A DNA stretch of 64,000 nt from Deltaproteobacteria bacterium UBA6601 (GTDB lineage Bacteria; Myxococcota_A; UBA796; UBA9615), in contig DJIF01000052.1 in the NCBI GenBank assembly GCA_002433485.1, forward strand, positions 1-64,000, given 5' to 3'. The notes below the pieces were generated by a model, which did no database searches, was not told the origin of the DNA, and saw only the letters and a program-made list of their open reading frames with translations. The position numbers and the translations under genes were made by a program. Below, piece after piece: positions 18,508-27,787 of this stretch. Within the stretch, counting starts at the first letter, position 1. Every line of letters begins with the position of its first letter.

Positions 18508-19776
18508 CTATTGGACGTGCTGGTCCCTGTCTTCGCGTTCTGCCTGTTCATCGAAGCAGGGCTGGCGACGTCCCAGGATGGTGTATTCCTTGCCGTCCAT
18601 ACTGACGTTAATGTTCACCTCCCCGACCACTTGAGCTAGCTCGACCGGCATCCCGCTCGGCCAGCTGCTCAGTGATGCAGCGTGGGTGATCAGCTGTTTT
18701 GCTGTCTGAGCTCCCCGCTCAACCACTTCTCGGGCCGGGTGTCCGTACTGCCCGCCTGTGGAGTAAATGATGAACTCGGGGTCAAGCGCATCGAGCAAGG
18801 GGGCTGAGCTGGAGTGGGCAGAGCCGTGATGGTTGGCTCGATAAATCTCTACGTCCATTTCTCGCCCCTGTTGCTGCCAGTCTTCGACCAGAAAGGACTC
18901 CACGTTGGTGTAGGTAGAACCTTTGGAACCGAAGCGCCGCTCAGTGTAGTTAGGGTAGTCCTGCTCTGGCCCTGGCCAGGCGGCGCCAGTGAGGTCGCCT
19001 GCAGTGAACAATTCGAAGTCGCCTCTGCGGATCAGCAGGGCGATAGAGAAGTCGTTTTCTGAAGCTGGTGCTCGCTCATAGATTCCTGGTGAGGCACTCT
19101 CCACCCGCTCCAAAGCACTCGCGTTGTCGCCCCTTTTTCCGCCTGCCGCGAGGATCTCGACCTCGACTCCCGCTCCCAGGAAGATGCCGGAGCTACCGGG
19201 CTCGGCTGGTAGGCGCTTACCGACTCGCCCGGCCTGTATCCAGCCATTGATTCCTTGGATGACCGCCTCATGTGAACGTGTTCGAGCTGCAAAGCGGTCG
19301 TCGTCGCCCCGATCGATCCAGGTACCGATGGAGAACCCATCGCTGGAGTCCATCATCAGTGCGAGCATGCCGCTTGGCTTACCCTTTCCTTTGCCTGGAG
19401 AACCGAGATGGTCAGCGTGAAAGTGTGACACAAGAAAGTAGTCCACCCCGCGTCTTCCGGTCAGCTCCTCGATACGTTGGGCGATCCGGAGATGGCTCTT
19501 GCGATCGCCGCCGCGGGTCTCACCAAGATCGATCAGTAGGCTGCGCTGCTCGGGCTTCGGTCCGATGATCAGCATCGAGTCTGCCTGACCCATGGTGAAA
19601 ACATGGACCTGTAGGCCGAAGGGGGGGGGAGCTTTGAGTTCGGCGGCGGTTGAGTTGAGCGTTTCGGTAGCGCCGCTGGAACTCGGCACCTGGCACAAGC
19701 TCAGCAGGCCGCTTAAAAGCAGCAGTAGAGGTCCGCTACGGTTGTGTCCGGCTGGGCTTTGTCTGGCTCGAATCAC
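18508..19776 (-). CDS. Exported ComEC-type metallo-beta-lactamase-fold hydrolase
   Basis: The 422-residue protein has a signal peptide (LLLLLSGLLSLCQV). The MBL core reads HVFTMGQADSMLI, LLIDLGE and SHFHADH (His118, His120, Asp122, His123), and later NHHGSAHSS and QYGHPA. The HHGS and GHP pair is typical of the C-terminal MBL domain of ComEC, thought to degrade the non-transported DNA strand during uptake. No membrane channel domain is present. It is divergent from the HhH-barrel operon, starting 86 bp from its likely start, and has a paralog at 24085. A role as an exported nuclease or phosphodiesterase is inferred. Confidence 0.88.
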   Translation of the reverse strand: MIRARQSPAGHNRSGPLLLLLSGLLSLCQVPSSSGATETLNSTAAELKAPPPFGLQVHVFTMGQADSMLIIGPKPEQRSLLIDLGETRGGDRKSHLRIAQRIEELTGRRGVDYFLVSHFHADHLGSPGKGKGKPSGMLALMMDSSDGFSIGTWIDRGDDDRFAARTRSHEAVIQGINGWIQAGRVGKRLPAEPGSSGIFLGAGVEVEILAAGGKRGDNASALERVESASPGIYERAPASENDFSIALLIRRGDFELFTAGDLTGAAWPGPEQDYPNYTERRFGSKGSTYTNVESFLVEDWQQQGREMDVEIYRANHHGSAHSSSAPLLDALDPEFIIYSTGGQYGHPAREVVERGAQTAKQLITHAASLSSWPSGMPVELAQVVGEVNINVSMDGKEYTILGRRQPCFDEQAEREDRDQHVQ

Positions 19777-19862
19777 AGTCTCCAGTGGCCTCTCCCCGGT
19801 CGCGACTCTGTCGGCTGGCTTCCGGTACTTGGTGTCAGTGGCCTATGATGCCAGACGATTTG

Positions 19863-22115
19863 ATGGAATCTGACCTCGAATGGCGCTGTTGCGGCCGCTC
19901 CCCTTCGCCGTCGAACTCGGAGCGGCGATTTCACCTCTTTAGCGCTTGGCTTGGCACCTTGTTGCTGCTCAGCAGCTGGGCGGCGACCGGGCAGGCACGG
20001 GATTATTCGGTCGAGGTCCGGGTTGCTGATGAGGGTGAGCTGCGACAGCTCTACTATGACGGTTTACTGGACGATGAAGAACTCGAGCTGTTGCTGCGCT
20101 TGCTGGAGTCACCGGTTGACATAAATCAAGCCGAGGCTTCGGATCTGTTGCCCCTACCGGGGGTTACTCCAGCTCTCGCCGAACAGATCATTGAAGAGCG
20201 CGATACGGATGGCGCTTTTGCTTCGATGATCGATCTGCACGCGCGGGTTGAAGGGGTTAACGAGTCGCTTAAGGATCAGCTCTCAGCTTTTGTTATTGCG
20301 CATCACCGCAAGGACAGCAGAGCCCCAGCACGGGGCTACGTTGATCTGTTGATGCTCAAGGAGTTGCGCGCCGTCGAGCCCATTGTTGATGACTACCCAG
20401 CGCTGGGTCACAGCGCCGGGCAGCTTGGCTATGACAAGTGGCCCTCCATAGGCCTTGGCGCCGGTGTCAGCGTCAAGGATTGGCTAAGCATCGGGGTGGC
20501 AGGACTTGCTCAAGAGGGGCTCAAGGCTGCGGCTTATGATCCCAATTCCGGTGATGTGTTTGCCGCCTATGGCACCCCGGTCTTTCGGCCCTATATGGGC
20601 TATGCGAAGTTCTCTCTTAGCACCGGAGAGGCGGTGCTTGGCTCGTATCATCTGCACTACGGGCAGGGCCTGGTGATGAGCAGCCTGGGTGGGCGCGGGC
20701 GACATGGTTTTTACCTGCGTCGGGGCATTGGGCAGGGCAACGATCGGATCCGCGAGTTTGATGGTCTGCTGGGTGCTGCCGCGCGGACCACGGCGCTACG
20801 TGCCGGAACGGTTCGTTTCGATTTGAGCGCTTTTGCTTCGCTGCGCACTTACGATCAGTACATCAGCTTTGTTGGGCTGGCCGCTGGAGAACAACTGGAT
20901 GCGGCTACTGCCGAGGTCGAGGCTCCGCGGGTCTGGGTAGATGGCAAGCGGGCGAGCTACATGACTTTGCCCAATGTGTTTCGAGTCGGTCTTGTGGGCG
21001 GCAACTTCACCGCGCGCTTTAATCGCCGAACCCATCTTGGCTTCACCGGTTATGGGGCGTCGATGGATCGGACCACCCTTCCTGGGGTCGAAGATCCCCA
21101 TACCTTCCTTATTCGTCAGCGGTGGCCGTCCGATACGGGCTTTGGGGCGCTTGGAATAAACGGTCGTATTGGTCTCGGCCTGCTCAGTGTGGCTGGGGAG
21201 TGGGGGCTTTGGCTTGCCCAGAACCCTGCTAACGCATTCTTTGTGCGTGCTCAGCTTGAGCCACTCTGGGGGGTTATATCGCTGTCGCTGCGACACTATG
21301 ACACCGCTTACGGAAACCCGATGGCGCGGGCCGAGGCCGCGCCCGATCGGTACGCTGGAAACTCGGCGCGCAATGAGCAGGGTCTGCGGCTGCAGGCCAC
21401 GCTCCGTCCCAATAAGAGCCTGCGCGTGAACCTACGTCTGGACATCAGTCGCAACATTACCTTCGATGTCACTGATGCGAGTTTGCGAGGTAGCGTCACA
21501 GGGCGCCCGACTGAATGGCTGCAGTTACGCTTCTTTGGCGACTATGTGAACCAGAATGTGCTCGTAAACGGGCCGGAGCAGCGCTACGGAGGAAGTTTCG
21601 ATGAGGAGGTCTTCGGTCTCGCAGCTGATGACGAGCTGGAGCTGGAGGACGGGAGCTACGAGCGTGCTGGAGAGCACATCCGCGTGGGTGGTTCGGTGCG
21701 CTTGAAGCACGCCCGGGTAGGCAGCCTGGTCGTTCGCTACAGCCATAGCTTTCAGGACACGGGAAAGGAAATCCCTGGCAGTGGTGGAGCCTGTGAGTTG
21801 GTCAAGCAGTCCAGTCATCGGTTGCGGATCCAGGGCAGGTTGTATCCGAGCCGCACCACGCGACTGGTGACTAGCTTCAGCTACGAGGACGATGACGTTG
21901 CCGGTAGCAAGGGATCACGCGGTCTTGAGACCTACGTGCAGCTGCAGCAAGGCATCAATGAGCGTCTCCAGCTCAGGGTCCGAGGCCGGGTAGGGCGCTA
22001 TCTGCCCGATCCACCCAACGACTGCGACTTCGGTGGAGATAGCGCCTACACTCCAGATGACTACGATCTTCGGCACTTTGGGGAGCTTCTGTTTACCGCA
22101 CGGGTGAAATTCTGA
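19863..22115 (+). CDS. ComEA-like helix-hairpin-helix domain fused to an outer-membrane beta-barrel
   Basis: The frame is open from 19785. I favour the ATG at 19863, which leaves room for a promoter; 19845 and 19848 are alternatives. A signal peptide (LFSAWLGTLLLLSSWAATG) precedes a ComEA-like double HhH: VDINQAEASDLLPLPGVTP, then AEQIIEERDTDGAF and a DL-x-GV end. ComEA HhH domains bind DNA without sequence preference. The remaining 550 or so residues alternate in polarity and end in aromatic or charged strands, the last being LLFTARVKF, as in outer-membrane barrels. The DNA-binding part should face the periplasm. Its stop overlaps the next start. Confidence 0.83.
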   Translation: MESDLEWRCCGRSPSPSNSERRFHLFSAWLGTLLLLSSWAATGQARDYSVEVRVADEGELRQLYYDGLLDDEELELLLRLLESPVDINQAEASDLLPLPGVTPALAEQIIEERDTDGAFASMIDLHARVEGVNESLKDQLSAFVIAHHRKDSRAPARGYVDLLMLKELRAVEPIVDDYPALGHSAGQLGYDKWPSIGLGAGVSVKDWLSIGVAGLAQEGLKAAAYDPNSGDVFAAYGTPVFRPYMGYAKFSLSTGEAVLGSYHLHYGQGLVMSSLGGRGRHGFYLRRGIGQGNDRIREFDGLLGAAARTTALRAGTVRFDLSAFASLRTYDQYISFVGLAAGEQLDAATAEVEAPRVWVDGKRASYMTLPNVFRVGLVGGNFTARFNRRTHLGFTGYGASMDRTTLPGVEDPHTFLIRQRWPSDTGFGALGINGRIGLGLLSVAGEWGLWLAQNPANAFFVRAQLEPLWGVISLSLRHYDTAYGNPMARAEAAPDRYAGNSARNEQGLRLQATLRPNKSLRVNLRLDISRNITFDVTDASLRGSVTGRPTEWLQLRFFGDYVNQNVLVNGPEQRYGGSFDEEVFGLAADDELELEDGSYERAGEHIRVGGSVRLKHARVGSLVVRYSHSFQDTGKEIPGSGGACELVKQSSHRLRIQGRLYPSRTTRLVTSFSYEDDDVAGSKGSRGLETYVQLQQGINERLQLRVRGRVGRYLPDPPNDCDFGGDSAYTPDDYDLRHFGELLFTARVKF

Positions 22116-24088
22116 TGGTGCAGCTGACCCGAGTCACGCTCTTGGTCCTCGCAACCCAGCTGCTGGTGTCGCTGGTGGCGCATGCCGGGGACAGCAGTCC
22201 TCAGCCTGGTGACTTGATCTTTAGCGAGCTGCTCATCGACTCTTCCGCTGCTTCAGAGTGGATTGAGCTGTTCAACACCAGCACATCGGAGCTGGATCTT
22301 AGCGGCTGTATTCTTGAGGAAGAGGGGGATCAGGTTTCGCTATCCGGTATCTCTGTTGCGCCGCAGGCCTTTGTCCTGTTGTCCAGTGATACCGCCTGTG
22401 TGGTCTTTGATGAGGCTGGTGATTGTCAGCGCCCCTCCGATCTGGACTACGGCCTGATCACCCTCAATAACCTCGATGCGGTGCGGCTAAGCCTTAGCTG
22501 TGCGGGGGTCCTCATCGATGAGGTTGTTTACGACAATCAGGTCTTCGCGGCCCAGTGTTCCGACCTTGGTAGCGGCACCTGCTCGGTGGGCTTATCGCCA
22601 CAGCAGATGGACGCCTCTGCCAATGACGATTGGGAGGGCAATTGGTGTCTGTCGCCAGCTACGGCCTTCGTCTACGACGAGTTGGGCCTGGAGTCGCTCT
22701 CTACGCCGGGAGCGGTCAATGAGTGTCAGAGCCCAGCAGATAGCTGTGGGCCTGGTGACCTGTTGTTTACCGAATTGATGATCGATCCACCGGACAGCAG
22801 CGACAGTCTGGAGTGGTTGGAGTTGCTGGTGACCGGTCCAGGTGGCTGCGACCTGCATGGTTGCGTTCTGCAGGAGGGGCCATTTGCTGAGATCAACGCG
22901 GAGAATGTCGCCCATGAAGACTGGAGCAGCCACATCATCAATGGTGCTGGTAATGCCCTCTTCCTGGCCACCGGTCACTACGCTTTGCTGGCGAAGGGTA
23001 GCTCTGACTCGGTTGCCAGCGCACTGGACGGCTCCCAGCAGATGGTCGCCGATTACAACTACTCAGGGATCTCGCTGGCCAACTCTGAGCTGGGCTATCT
23101 CCACCTGCTTTGTGGGGGGCAGGTGGTGGACTCTGTCCCCTACGACTGGCAGAGCTTCAAGCCGGCCTGTCTGGGGACCAGTTGTTCGTTGAATCTCTTT
23201 GCCGGAAATGAAGATCCACAGGGCAATGATGAGCTGAGCAGCTGGTGCCTGCCGCCGCTTGACCAGGTGTGGCTGGCAGGGGATGGGGAGTCGACTATGC
23301 AGGCCAGTCCCGGTTCTGCCGGTGCCTGTCAGCAACGCAACTGGCCGGCCGCCGATGAACTCATCTTTACCGAGCTGATGGTCTCGCCGCATCGGTCCAG
23401 CGCTGCCGAGAGTCCCCAGTTTGCCGAGTGGTTTGAGCTCTACAATCCGGGTGCAGAGGAGCTTGAGCTGAGCGGCTGTCGGCTGGTGCGGGAGCGCTAC
23501 GATGATCTTGGAGAGCTTATCCCTGACAACACCCAGAGCGTATTTCTCGGCACGGAGCTTAGCGCACCAGTCCTGCAAGCAGGCGAGGCTCGGGTGTTTA
23601 GCAAGGGCTGCCTGCTGAGTGGCGATGACCCCGCCGACGAGGAGGCAGTGGCCTGCGCTGAGGATGAGTACACTTACACCACGGTGTCCCTGACCGACAG
23701 CACCACTGAAAGTTTATCTCTGCGCTGTCCCGATGGTGCGGCTGGCGAGCTGCTCATTGACAAGGCAGGCTATGACATGACCCGAACCGGACTGCGCAAG
23801 GGTCGAACCTTGCAGTTCGATCCCAGTTCCAATGAGGACAACGCTGATCCTTTTCAATGGTGCGAGGCTTCTCTGCTCCAAGATATTCCAGCTCTGTTTA
23901 CTCTCGACGGCGAACATAACTATGGCACGCCGGGAGAAGTTGGCCCTTGCGCCTCCGGTCAGCTTGACCTCCCGGCCTCGGGGCCTGGCTGTCGCTGTAC
24001 GGCAGGGCCGGGTGAGCCCCCAGCACTGACCTTTGCCGCGCTGCTCGCCACCTTGCTGCTGCGCCGGCCACGCAGGAGGAGGGGGTGA
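22115..24088 (+). CDS. Exported triple lamin-tail-domain protein with MYXO-CTERM-like tail
   Basis: The 657-residue protein has a signal peptide ending in AHA-GD. Three copies of the lamin-tail signature follow. They begin GDLIFSELLID (about 32), GDLLFTELMID (about 214) and DELIFTELMV (about 414), each followed by EWIEL or EWFEL and a DLSGC or ELSGC turn. Bacterial lamin-tail domains often accompany secreted nucleases and MBL hydrolases, where they may bind DNA or anchor the enzyme. The C-terminus has CRC, a hydrophobic helix and RRPRRRRG, a MYXO-CTERM-like sorting tail. The ATG overlaps the barrel gene stop by 1 bp, and the stop overlaps the next GTG. Confidence 0.87.
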   Translation: MVQLTRVTLLVLATQLLVSLVAHAGDSSPQPGDLIFSELLIDSSAASEWIELFNTSTSELDLSGCILEEEGDQVSLSGISVAPQAFVLLSSDTACVVFDEAGDCQRPSDLDYGLITLNNLDAVRLSLSCAGVLIDEVVYDNQVFAAQCSDLGSGTCSVGLSPQQMDASANDDWEGNWCLSPATAFVYDELGLESLSTPGAVNECQSPADSCGPGDLLFTELMIDPPDSSDSLEWLELLVTGPGGCDLHGCVLQEGPFAEINAENVAHEDWSSHIINGAGNALFLATGHYALLAKGSSDSVASALDGSQQMVADYNYSGISLANSELGYLHLLCGGQVVDSVPYDWQSFKPACLGTSCSLNLFAGNEDPQGNDELSSWCLPPLDQVWLAGDGESTMQASPGSAGACQQRNWPAADELIFTELMVSPHRSSAAESPQFAEWFELYNPGAEELELSGCRLVRERYDDLGELIPDNTQSVFLGTELSAPVLQAGEARVFSKGCLLSGDDPADEEAVACAEDEYTYTTVSLTDSTTESLSLRCPDGAAGELLIDKAGYDMTRTGLRKGRTLQFDPSSNEDNADPFQWCEASLLQDIPALFTLDGEHNYGTPGEVGPCASGQLDLPASGPGCRCTAGPGEPPALTFAALLATLLLRRPRRRRG

Positions 24089-25458
24089 TTTTTAAGACAG
24101 GTTCGCGGCGTCCGTCCGGGTGGGTTTTGTCACTGGCCAGCCTGGGCCTTGTCGCAAGCCTCGCCCTGTTTGCGACGGGGGCTGCCAGCAAGGGGCCCGG
24201 TGCCAGGGGTACATTGACCAAGGCACCGGAAGCCAACACTCTGCGCGTTCATGTACTCAACGTTGGTCAGGGTGACGCCACCATCATTGAGGGGCCCAAG
24301 GACGCAAAGGGCAATCGCAAGGTCCTTATCTATGATGCAGGCGAGAGCGGTGAGCTGGGGAACGAGGCTCGTCATGTCATTGAGCCTTATCTGCGCAACC
24401 ATCTGGACGATGGTCCACCGGGTCGGCCAGTGATTGACGTCGACTACTTGATCCCTTCGCACTATCACAAAGACCACACCGGTTCGAGTCGAGGAAAAGA
24501 GTGGACAGGGCTGTTCTATCTGTGGGACGCCCTGAACGTTCGCATTGGTCGCTTGCTCGATACAGGCATCAACTACGACGCAGCTGGGGCGGGCGACTCT
24601 GCCTACCGTAAGTGGGTGGAAGAGAATCAGGTGCGGCGCTCAACCCTCGCCTTTGATCAGCAGGGTCCGGACCGGCAGATCGATCTGGGAGAGGACGTAT
24701 GGGTTGAGGTGCTCGCCGTAGGCGCCCGCGTTGAGGGTCGCGGCCTGGTGATTCGTGAGCAGGATGTCGGTACCACCAGCCAGAATGACTTCTCTGCGGT
24801 GCTGGTGCTGCACTACAAGAAGTTTGATGTCTATCTGGGCGGTGACCTGAGTGGCTATCTACATGAGAGCTGGGGCAGCTGGTATCACAACATCGAGGGA
24901 GCGACCTTTGCCCACTTGCGGCCGCTGGAGGTCTACCGGGTCAACCATCACGGCAGTCAGTGGTCCAGTTCCTATCCCTTTTTGCAGCGGATCATGCCCC
25001 AGGTAGGGGTGATCTCTTGCGGCCGCGGCCACAAGCACCCCAATGAATACACGGTTCGCCGCCTGTTGGGTTGGGAGGACTATTGGACGGGCCGGCCAAT
25101 GGGCTCGGACATCTTCCAGACCAAGAACGATGAGGGCTATCTTTTTGATGGCAATCACCTGCACACAGGTCGCCGGCAGCATGTTGCCAACGGTCATATT
25201 GTGATTGAGAGCGATGGTGAGACCAGCTTCTCAGTGACTCTCCCGGGACAGGAGCCATACGTCTACGATCTTGATCCATATCCGGCCTATACCGATGTCC
25301 CACAGAGTGTCCGAGCCGCTCGACTGCAGGCGAGCCGCGAGATGGGCGGCGAGGCCGACCTGGAGTACGGCCACAGCAAGGTCTATGATCGAGATGATGT
25401 TCGCCGGGGCAAGATTCATGCGCCTCGGATTGACGACCCTGATGGGGGTGGAGACTGA
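24085..25458 (+). CDS. Second exported ComEC-type MBL-fold hydrolase
   Basis: The 457-residue protein starts at a GTG overlapping the lamin-tail stop (GTGA). An N-terminal signal or anchor (VLSLASLGLVASLALFATG) precedes the MBL core: LNVGQGDATIIEG, PSHYHKDH (His126, His128, Asp130, His131), YLGGDLSG, NHHGSQWSS and GHKHPNEY. These are the ComEC-domain landmarks. Compared with the paralog at 18508 it has a longer, charged C-terminus (RARLQASREMGGEADLEYG region) of unknown use. It is the last gene of the HhH-barrel, lamin-tail, MBL operon, which supports a shared task on extracellular or periplasmic nucleic acid. Confidence 0.88.
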   Translation: MIFKTGSRRPSGWVLSLASLGLVASLALFATGAASKGPGARGTLTKAPEANTLRVHVLNVGQGDATIIEGPKDAKGNRKVLIYDAGESGELGNEARHVIEPYLRNHLDDGPPGRPVIDVDYLIPSHYHKDHTGSSRGKEWTGLFYLWDALNVRIGRLLDTGINYDAAGAGDSAYRKWVEENQVRRSTLAFDQQGPDRQIDLGEDVWVEVLAVGARVEGRGLVIREQDVGTTSQNDFSAVLVLHYKKFDVYLGGDLSGYLHESWGSWYHNIEGATFAHLRPLEVYRVNHHGSQWSSSYPFLQRIMPQVGVISCGRGHKHPNEYTVRRLLGWEDYWTGRPMGSDIFQTKNDEGYLFDGNHLHTGRRQHVANGHIVIESDGETSFSVTLPGQEPYVYDLDPYPAYTDVPQSVRAARLQASREMGGEADLEYGHSKVYDRDDVRRGKIHAPRIDDPDGGGD

Positions 25459-25555
25459 GCCAACGGTTGGCCATCGGCCGGGGTCTAGCCGCTATTTCGT
25501 GAGTTGCCGCACAGAGCGAGCAGTGTTGCCCTGCTAGCTGGTGCGAAAGATGCGC

Positions 25556-26875
25556 TCAGTTCAGCTTGCGCAGGGCGGTACGAACTCGATCGAGGCCGGC
25601 TGAAATCTCCTCAACGGAGACTGCTCCCACAGAGAACCGCATCCAGCCGCTATCTTGCTCCAGCCCAAAGGCTTGGAAGGGCACCACCCCGAGGCCGGCC
25701 TCGTTCAGCAGGAAGGCTCGAATGTCTTCGTCGCTATTGATTCTCTGATTGCCCAGGTTCCGGCCTAGCATGTCGAACTTAACTGATAGGTAGATGGCAC
25801 CCTGTGGAGCCATTGAGCGAACAGGAAGGCCCTCTTCAGCCATTGCAGAGAAGCCCTGGTGCAGGGCATTCAGGCGGGCCTCTACCGCTGTCTTCATGGA
25901 GGCGTGGTAGCGACGAATTGCGCTTGGATCTTGCAGCAGCGCTGCGGTAGCGAGCTGCGCCGGTCTTGGAGCCCAGGCTCCCATGTGACCGATCAGGGCC
26001 TTGAAGCGTGGGGTGAGTGCTGGAGGTACGACAGCCCAGCCAACGCGCAGTCCGGTTGCCGCGAAGGATTTGCTGATGGCGTCGACAAAGATGGTGTAAG
26101 GGGCCATCTCTGGGCGCACGGATACTGGCGAGTGGTGTTGAGTCTCGCCGAAGCAGAGCATCCAGTAGACCTGATCGTACATCACCATCACCGGGCGCTT
26201 ACCTGCTGCTGCGCGGCGCCTGTTCTCGGTCAGGATCAGGTCGCAGATCTCACCGAGCTGCTGGGCTGAGTAGGCCGTCCCGCAGGGATTTAGCGGCGAG
26301 TTAAGGCACAGCAGTGTGACCCCCTCTAGCTGGGGCGCAATCTGGTCGGCGGTCAGCAGGAAGTTGCTGGCGGCGTCGGTGGCCAGGGCGATGGCCTGGG
26401 CGCCGGACAGATGCACATAGTAGGGATTATTCCAGGACGGTATGCCGAACAGCATCTTGTCACCCGGCTCGACCACCAGTGCAACCGTAGCGAAGATGGG
26501 CGGGCGGGCGCCGCTGCCCATGATCACACTATCGGTCTTGTAGCGCAGGCCGAGGTCACGCTCGTAGAGGTCGCGGACTGCCTTGCGGGTCTCTGGAAGA
26601 CCTACCGCAGGTGGGTAGTTGGTCTGACCGGCCGCGAGGGCCTGGCCGATGCCATCCGTCATTGAGTCGGGAATGCGGAATTGGGTGGGCGAGAAGTCGC
26701 CGACAGTTAGGTTACAGACTTCGGTGCCCTGGGCCTGTAGCGCTTTGATCTCGCCGGCAATCTTTAGGATCTGTGAGCCTCCAAGGCCCTGACTCATGGA
26801 ATTCAGTGCGTTCCTGGAGAAGCTCTCTTCGGTTTCGCCTTCCGGCAGGCAGCTGGTGCAGTCAATGGTTGCCAC
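25556..26875 (-). CDS. Class I/II pyridoxal-phosphate aminotransferase
   Basis: I chose the GTG at 26875 because a GAGGTGA site lies just upstream; a longer frame to 26971 would overlap the neighbour. From this start the protein has 439 residues. PLP-binding marks are clear: Lys269 in DAISKSFAATGLRVGW, the NSPLNPCG loop (normally NPTG), Asp234 in YDQVY, and Arg in the C-terminal GWMRFSVG. The motif GLGGSQILKIAGEIKAL near the start fits fold-type I aspartate or aromatic aminotransferases. It transfers amino groups between an amino acid and a 2-oxo acid in the cytosol. The substrate cannot be told by eye. Confidence 0.9.
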   Translation of the reverse strand: MATIDCTSCLPEGETEESFSRNALNSMSQGLGGSQILKIAGEIKALQAQGTEVCNLTVGDFSPTQFRIPDSMTDGIGQALAAGQTNYPPAVGLPETRKAVRDLYERDLGLRYKTDSVIMGSGARPPIFATVALVVEPGDKMLFGIPSWNNPYYVHLSGAQAIALATDAASNFLLTADQIAPQLEGVTLLCLNSPLNPCGTAYSAQQLGEICDLILTENRRRAAAGKRPVMVMYDQVYWMLCFGETQHHSPVSVRPEMAPYTIFVDAISKSFAATGLRVGWAVVPPALTPRFKALIGHMGAWAPRPAQLATAALLQDPSAIRRYHASMKTAVEARLNALHQGFSAMAEEGLPVRSMAPQGAIYLSVKFDMLGRNLGNQRINSDEDIRAFLLNEAGLGVVPFQAFGLEQDSGWMRFSVGAVSVEEISAGLDRVRTALRKLN

Positions 26876-26927
26876 GGGTCTCACCTCGGTACTGGAATAG
26901 TTTGCCTGTGCGGGGGCAGTGGTCGTG

Positions 26928-27707
26928 TCAGGAACCAAAGTAGAAGCGCGCACCAACGTGACCGCCCACATCGAAGCCGAGCCCCACTCCTGGAATGTTC
27001 ACCCCAAAAGTGAAGCCGGGTACCACCTGAAAGTACAGCTCTGCGGGAACTCCCCGCACGGTCATGGACATGCCCAGGTTTGCTCCGAGCTGACCATCTA
27101 CGTACGCGCCATTGTCGTAAACAAAGACGCGCAGGCGAAAGGAAGGCCCCAGGTAGGGATGTAGCTGGACCCCGGATCCCGGCACCTGAACCGCCGCGAG
27201 GTGTCGTTGGTAACCGACGCCAATGCTAACGGCGTTGAGCCGGGCCGGTGCTGCAAGATAAATGGAGATGCCATTCTCGCGGTTGGGCCACAGCTTAAGG
27301 CTGGCACCATTGTCGGTGCCGATGAGAACGCCGAGGCCGCTCTTGCCGCCACCCTTCCAGGAGTCGCTAGTCGGGCTGGCTGTGACTTGTTTGGCGGTGC
27401 TCGGAGCTTGGCCTTGCTGCTCCTCTGGTTCTTTCGCAGGGCTAGCTTCAGCAGAACCTTCTGCTGCCTCGGTTGCCGCTGCTGGTTGGTCTTCGCTGCT
27501 GTCTTCTTTGCTCTCGCTCTCGGCTTCTTCTGATGTGGCCCACGGCGGCAGTTCCTCAGCTTCCTCTTCAGTCTCGTCTTCAGTCTCGCCTTCAGTCTCC
27601 TCTTCAGCGCTGTTGGTTAGCGAGCTTGCGTCGGCGCGGGCCGTCGGTGACCAGCACAGCAGCAGGCCGAGCAGGGGAAACAGGCGGAGCAAGGAGCAGA
27701 GATTCAT
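26928..27707 (-). CDS. Predicted outer-membrane beta-barrel with Glu-rich linker
   Basis: About 259 residues from the ATG at 27707; a longer frame runs to 27752. The signal peptide (LLRLFPLLGLLLCWSPTARA) is followed by an acidic low-complexity linker of about 85 residues dominated by Glu, Ser and Ala. The C-terminal 130 residues alternate in polarity and end in GGHVGARFYFGS, with a terminal aromatic pattern as in small OmpA- or OmpW-like barrels. The linker may span the periplasm or contact cations. The family is unknown. It is on the same strand as the two thioredoxin-like lipoproteins. Confidence 0.75.
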   Translation of the reverse strand: MNLCSLLRLFPLLGLLLCWSPTARADASSLTNSAEEETEGETEDETEEEAEELPPWATSEEAESESKEDSSEDQPAAATEAAEGSAEASPAKEPEEQQGQAPSTAKQVTASPTSDSWKGGGKSGLGVLIGTDNGASLKLWPNRENGISIYLAAPARLNAVSIGVGYQRHLAAVQVPGSGVQLHPYLGPSFRLRVFVYDNGAYVDGQLGANLGMSMTVRGVPAELYFQVVPGFTFGVNIPGVGLGFDVGGHVGARFYFGS

Positions 27708-27787
27708 GGGCGTGGTCCAGAACGAAGGAGGGTCAGACCTCGGGACGGTCAACAGGAGCAGGAGTAGAGCAGAGTCGCGTCAAAAGG

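Noticed and set aside
19821..19849. TATGAT as a -10 box before the HhH-barrel gene
   Set aside because: No acceptable -35 at 16-18 bp was found, and the real start is uncertain.
25459..25471. GCCAACGGTTGGC hairpin after the second MBL gene
   Set aside because: The stem is short and no T-run follows, so I do not call a terminator.
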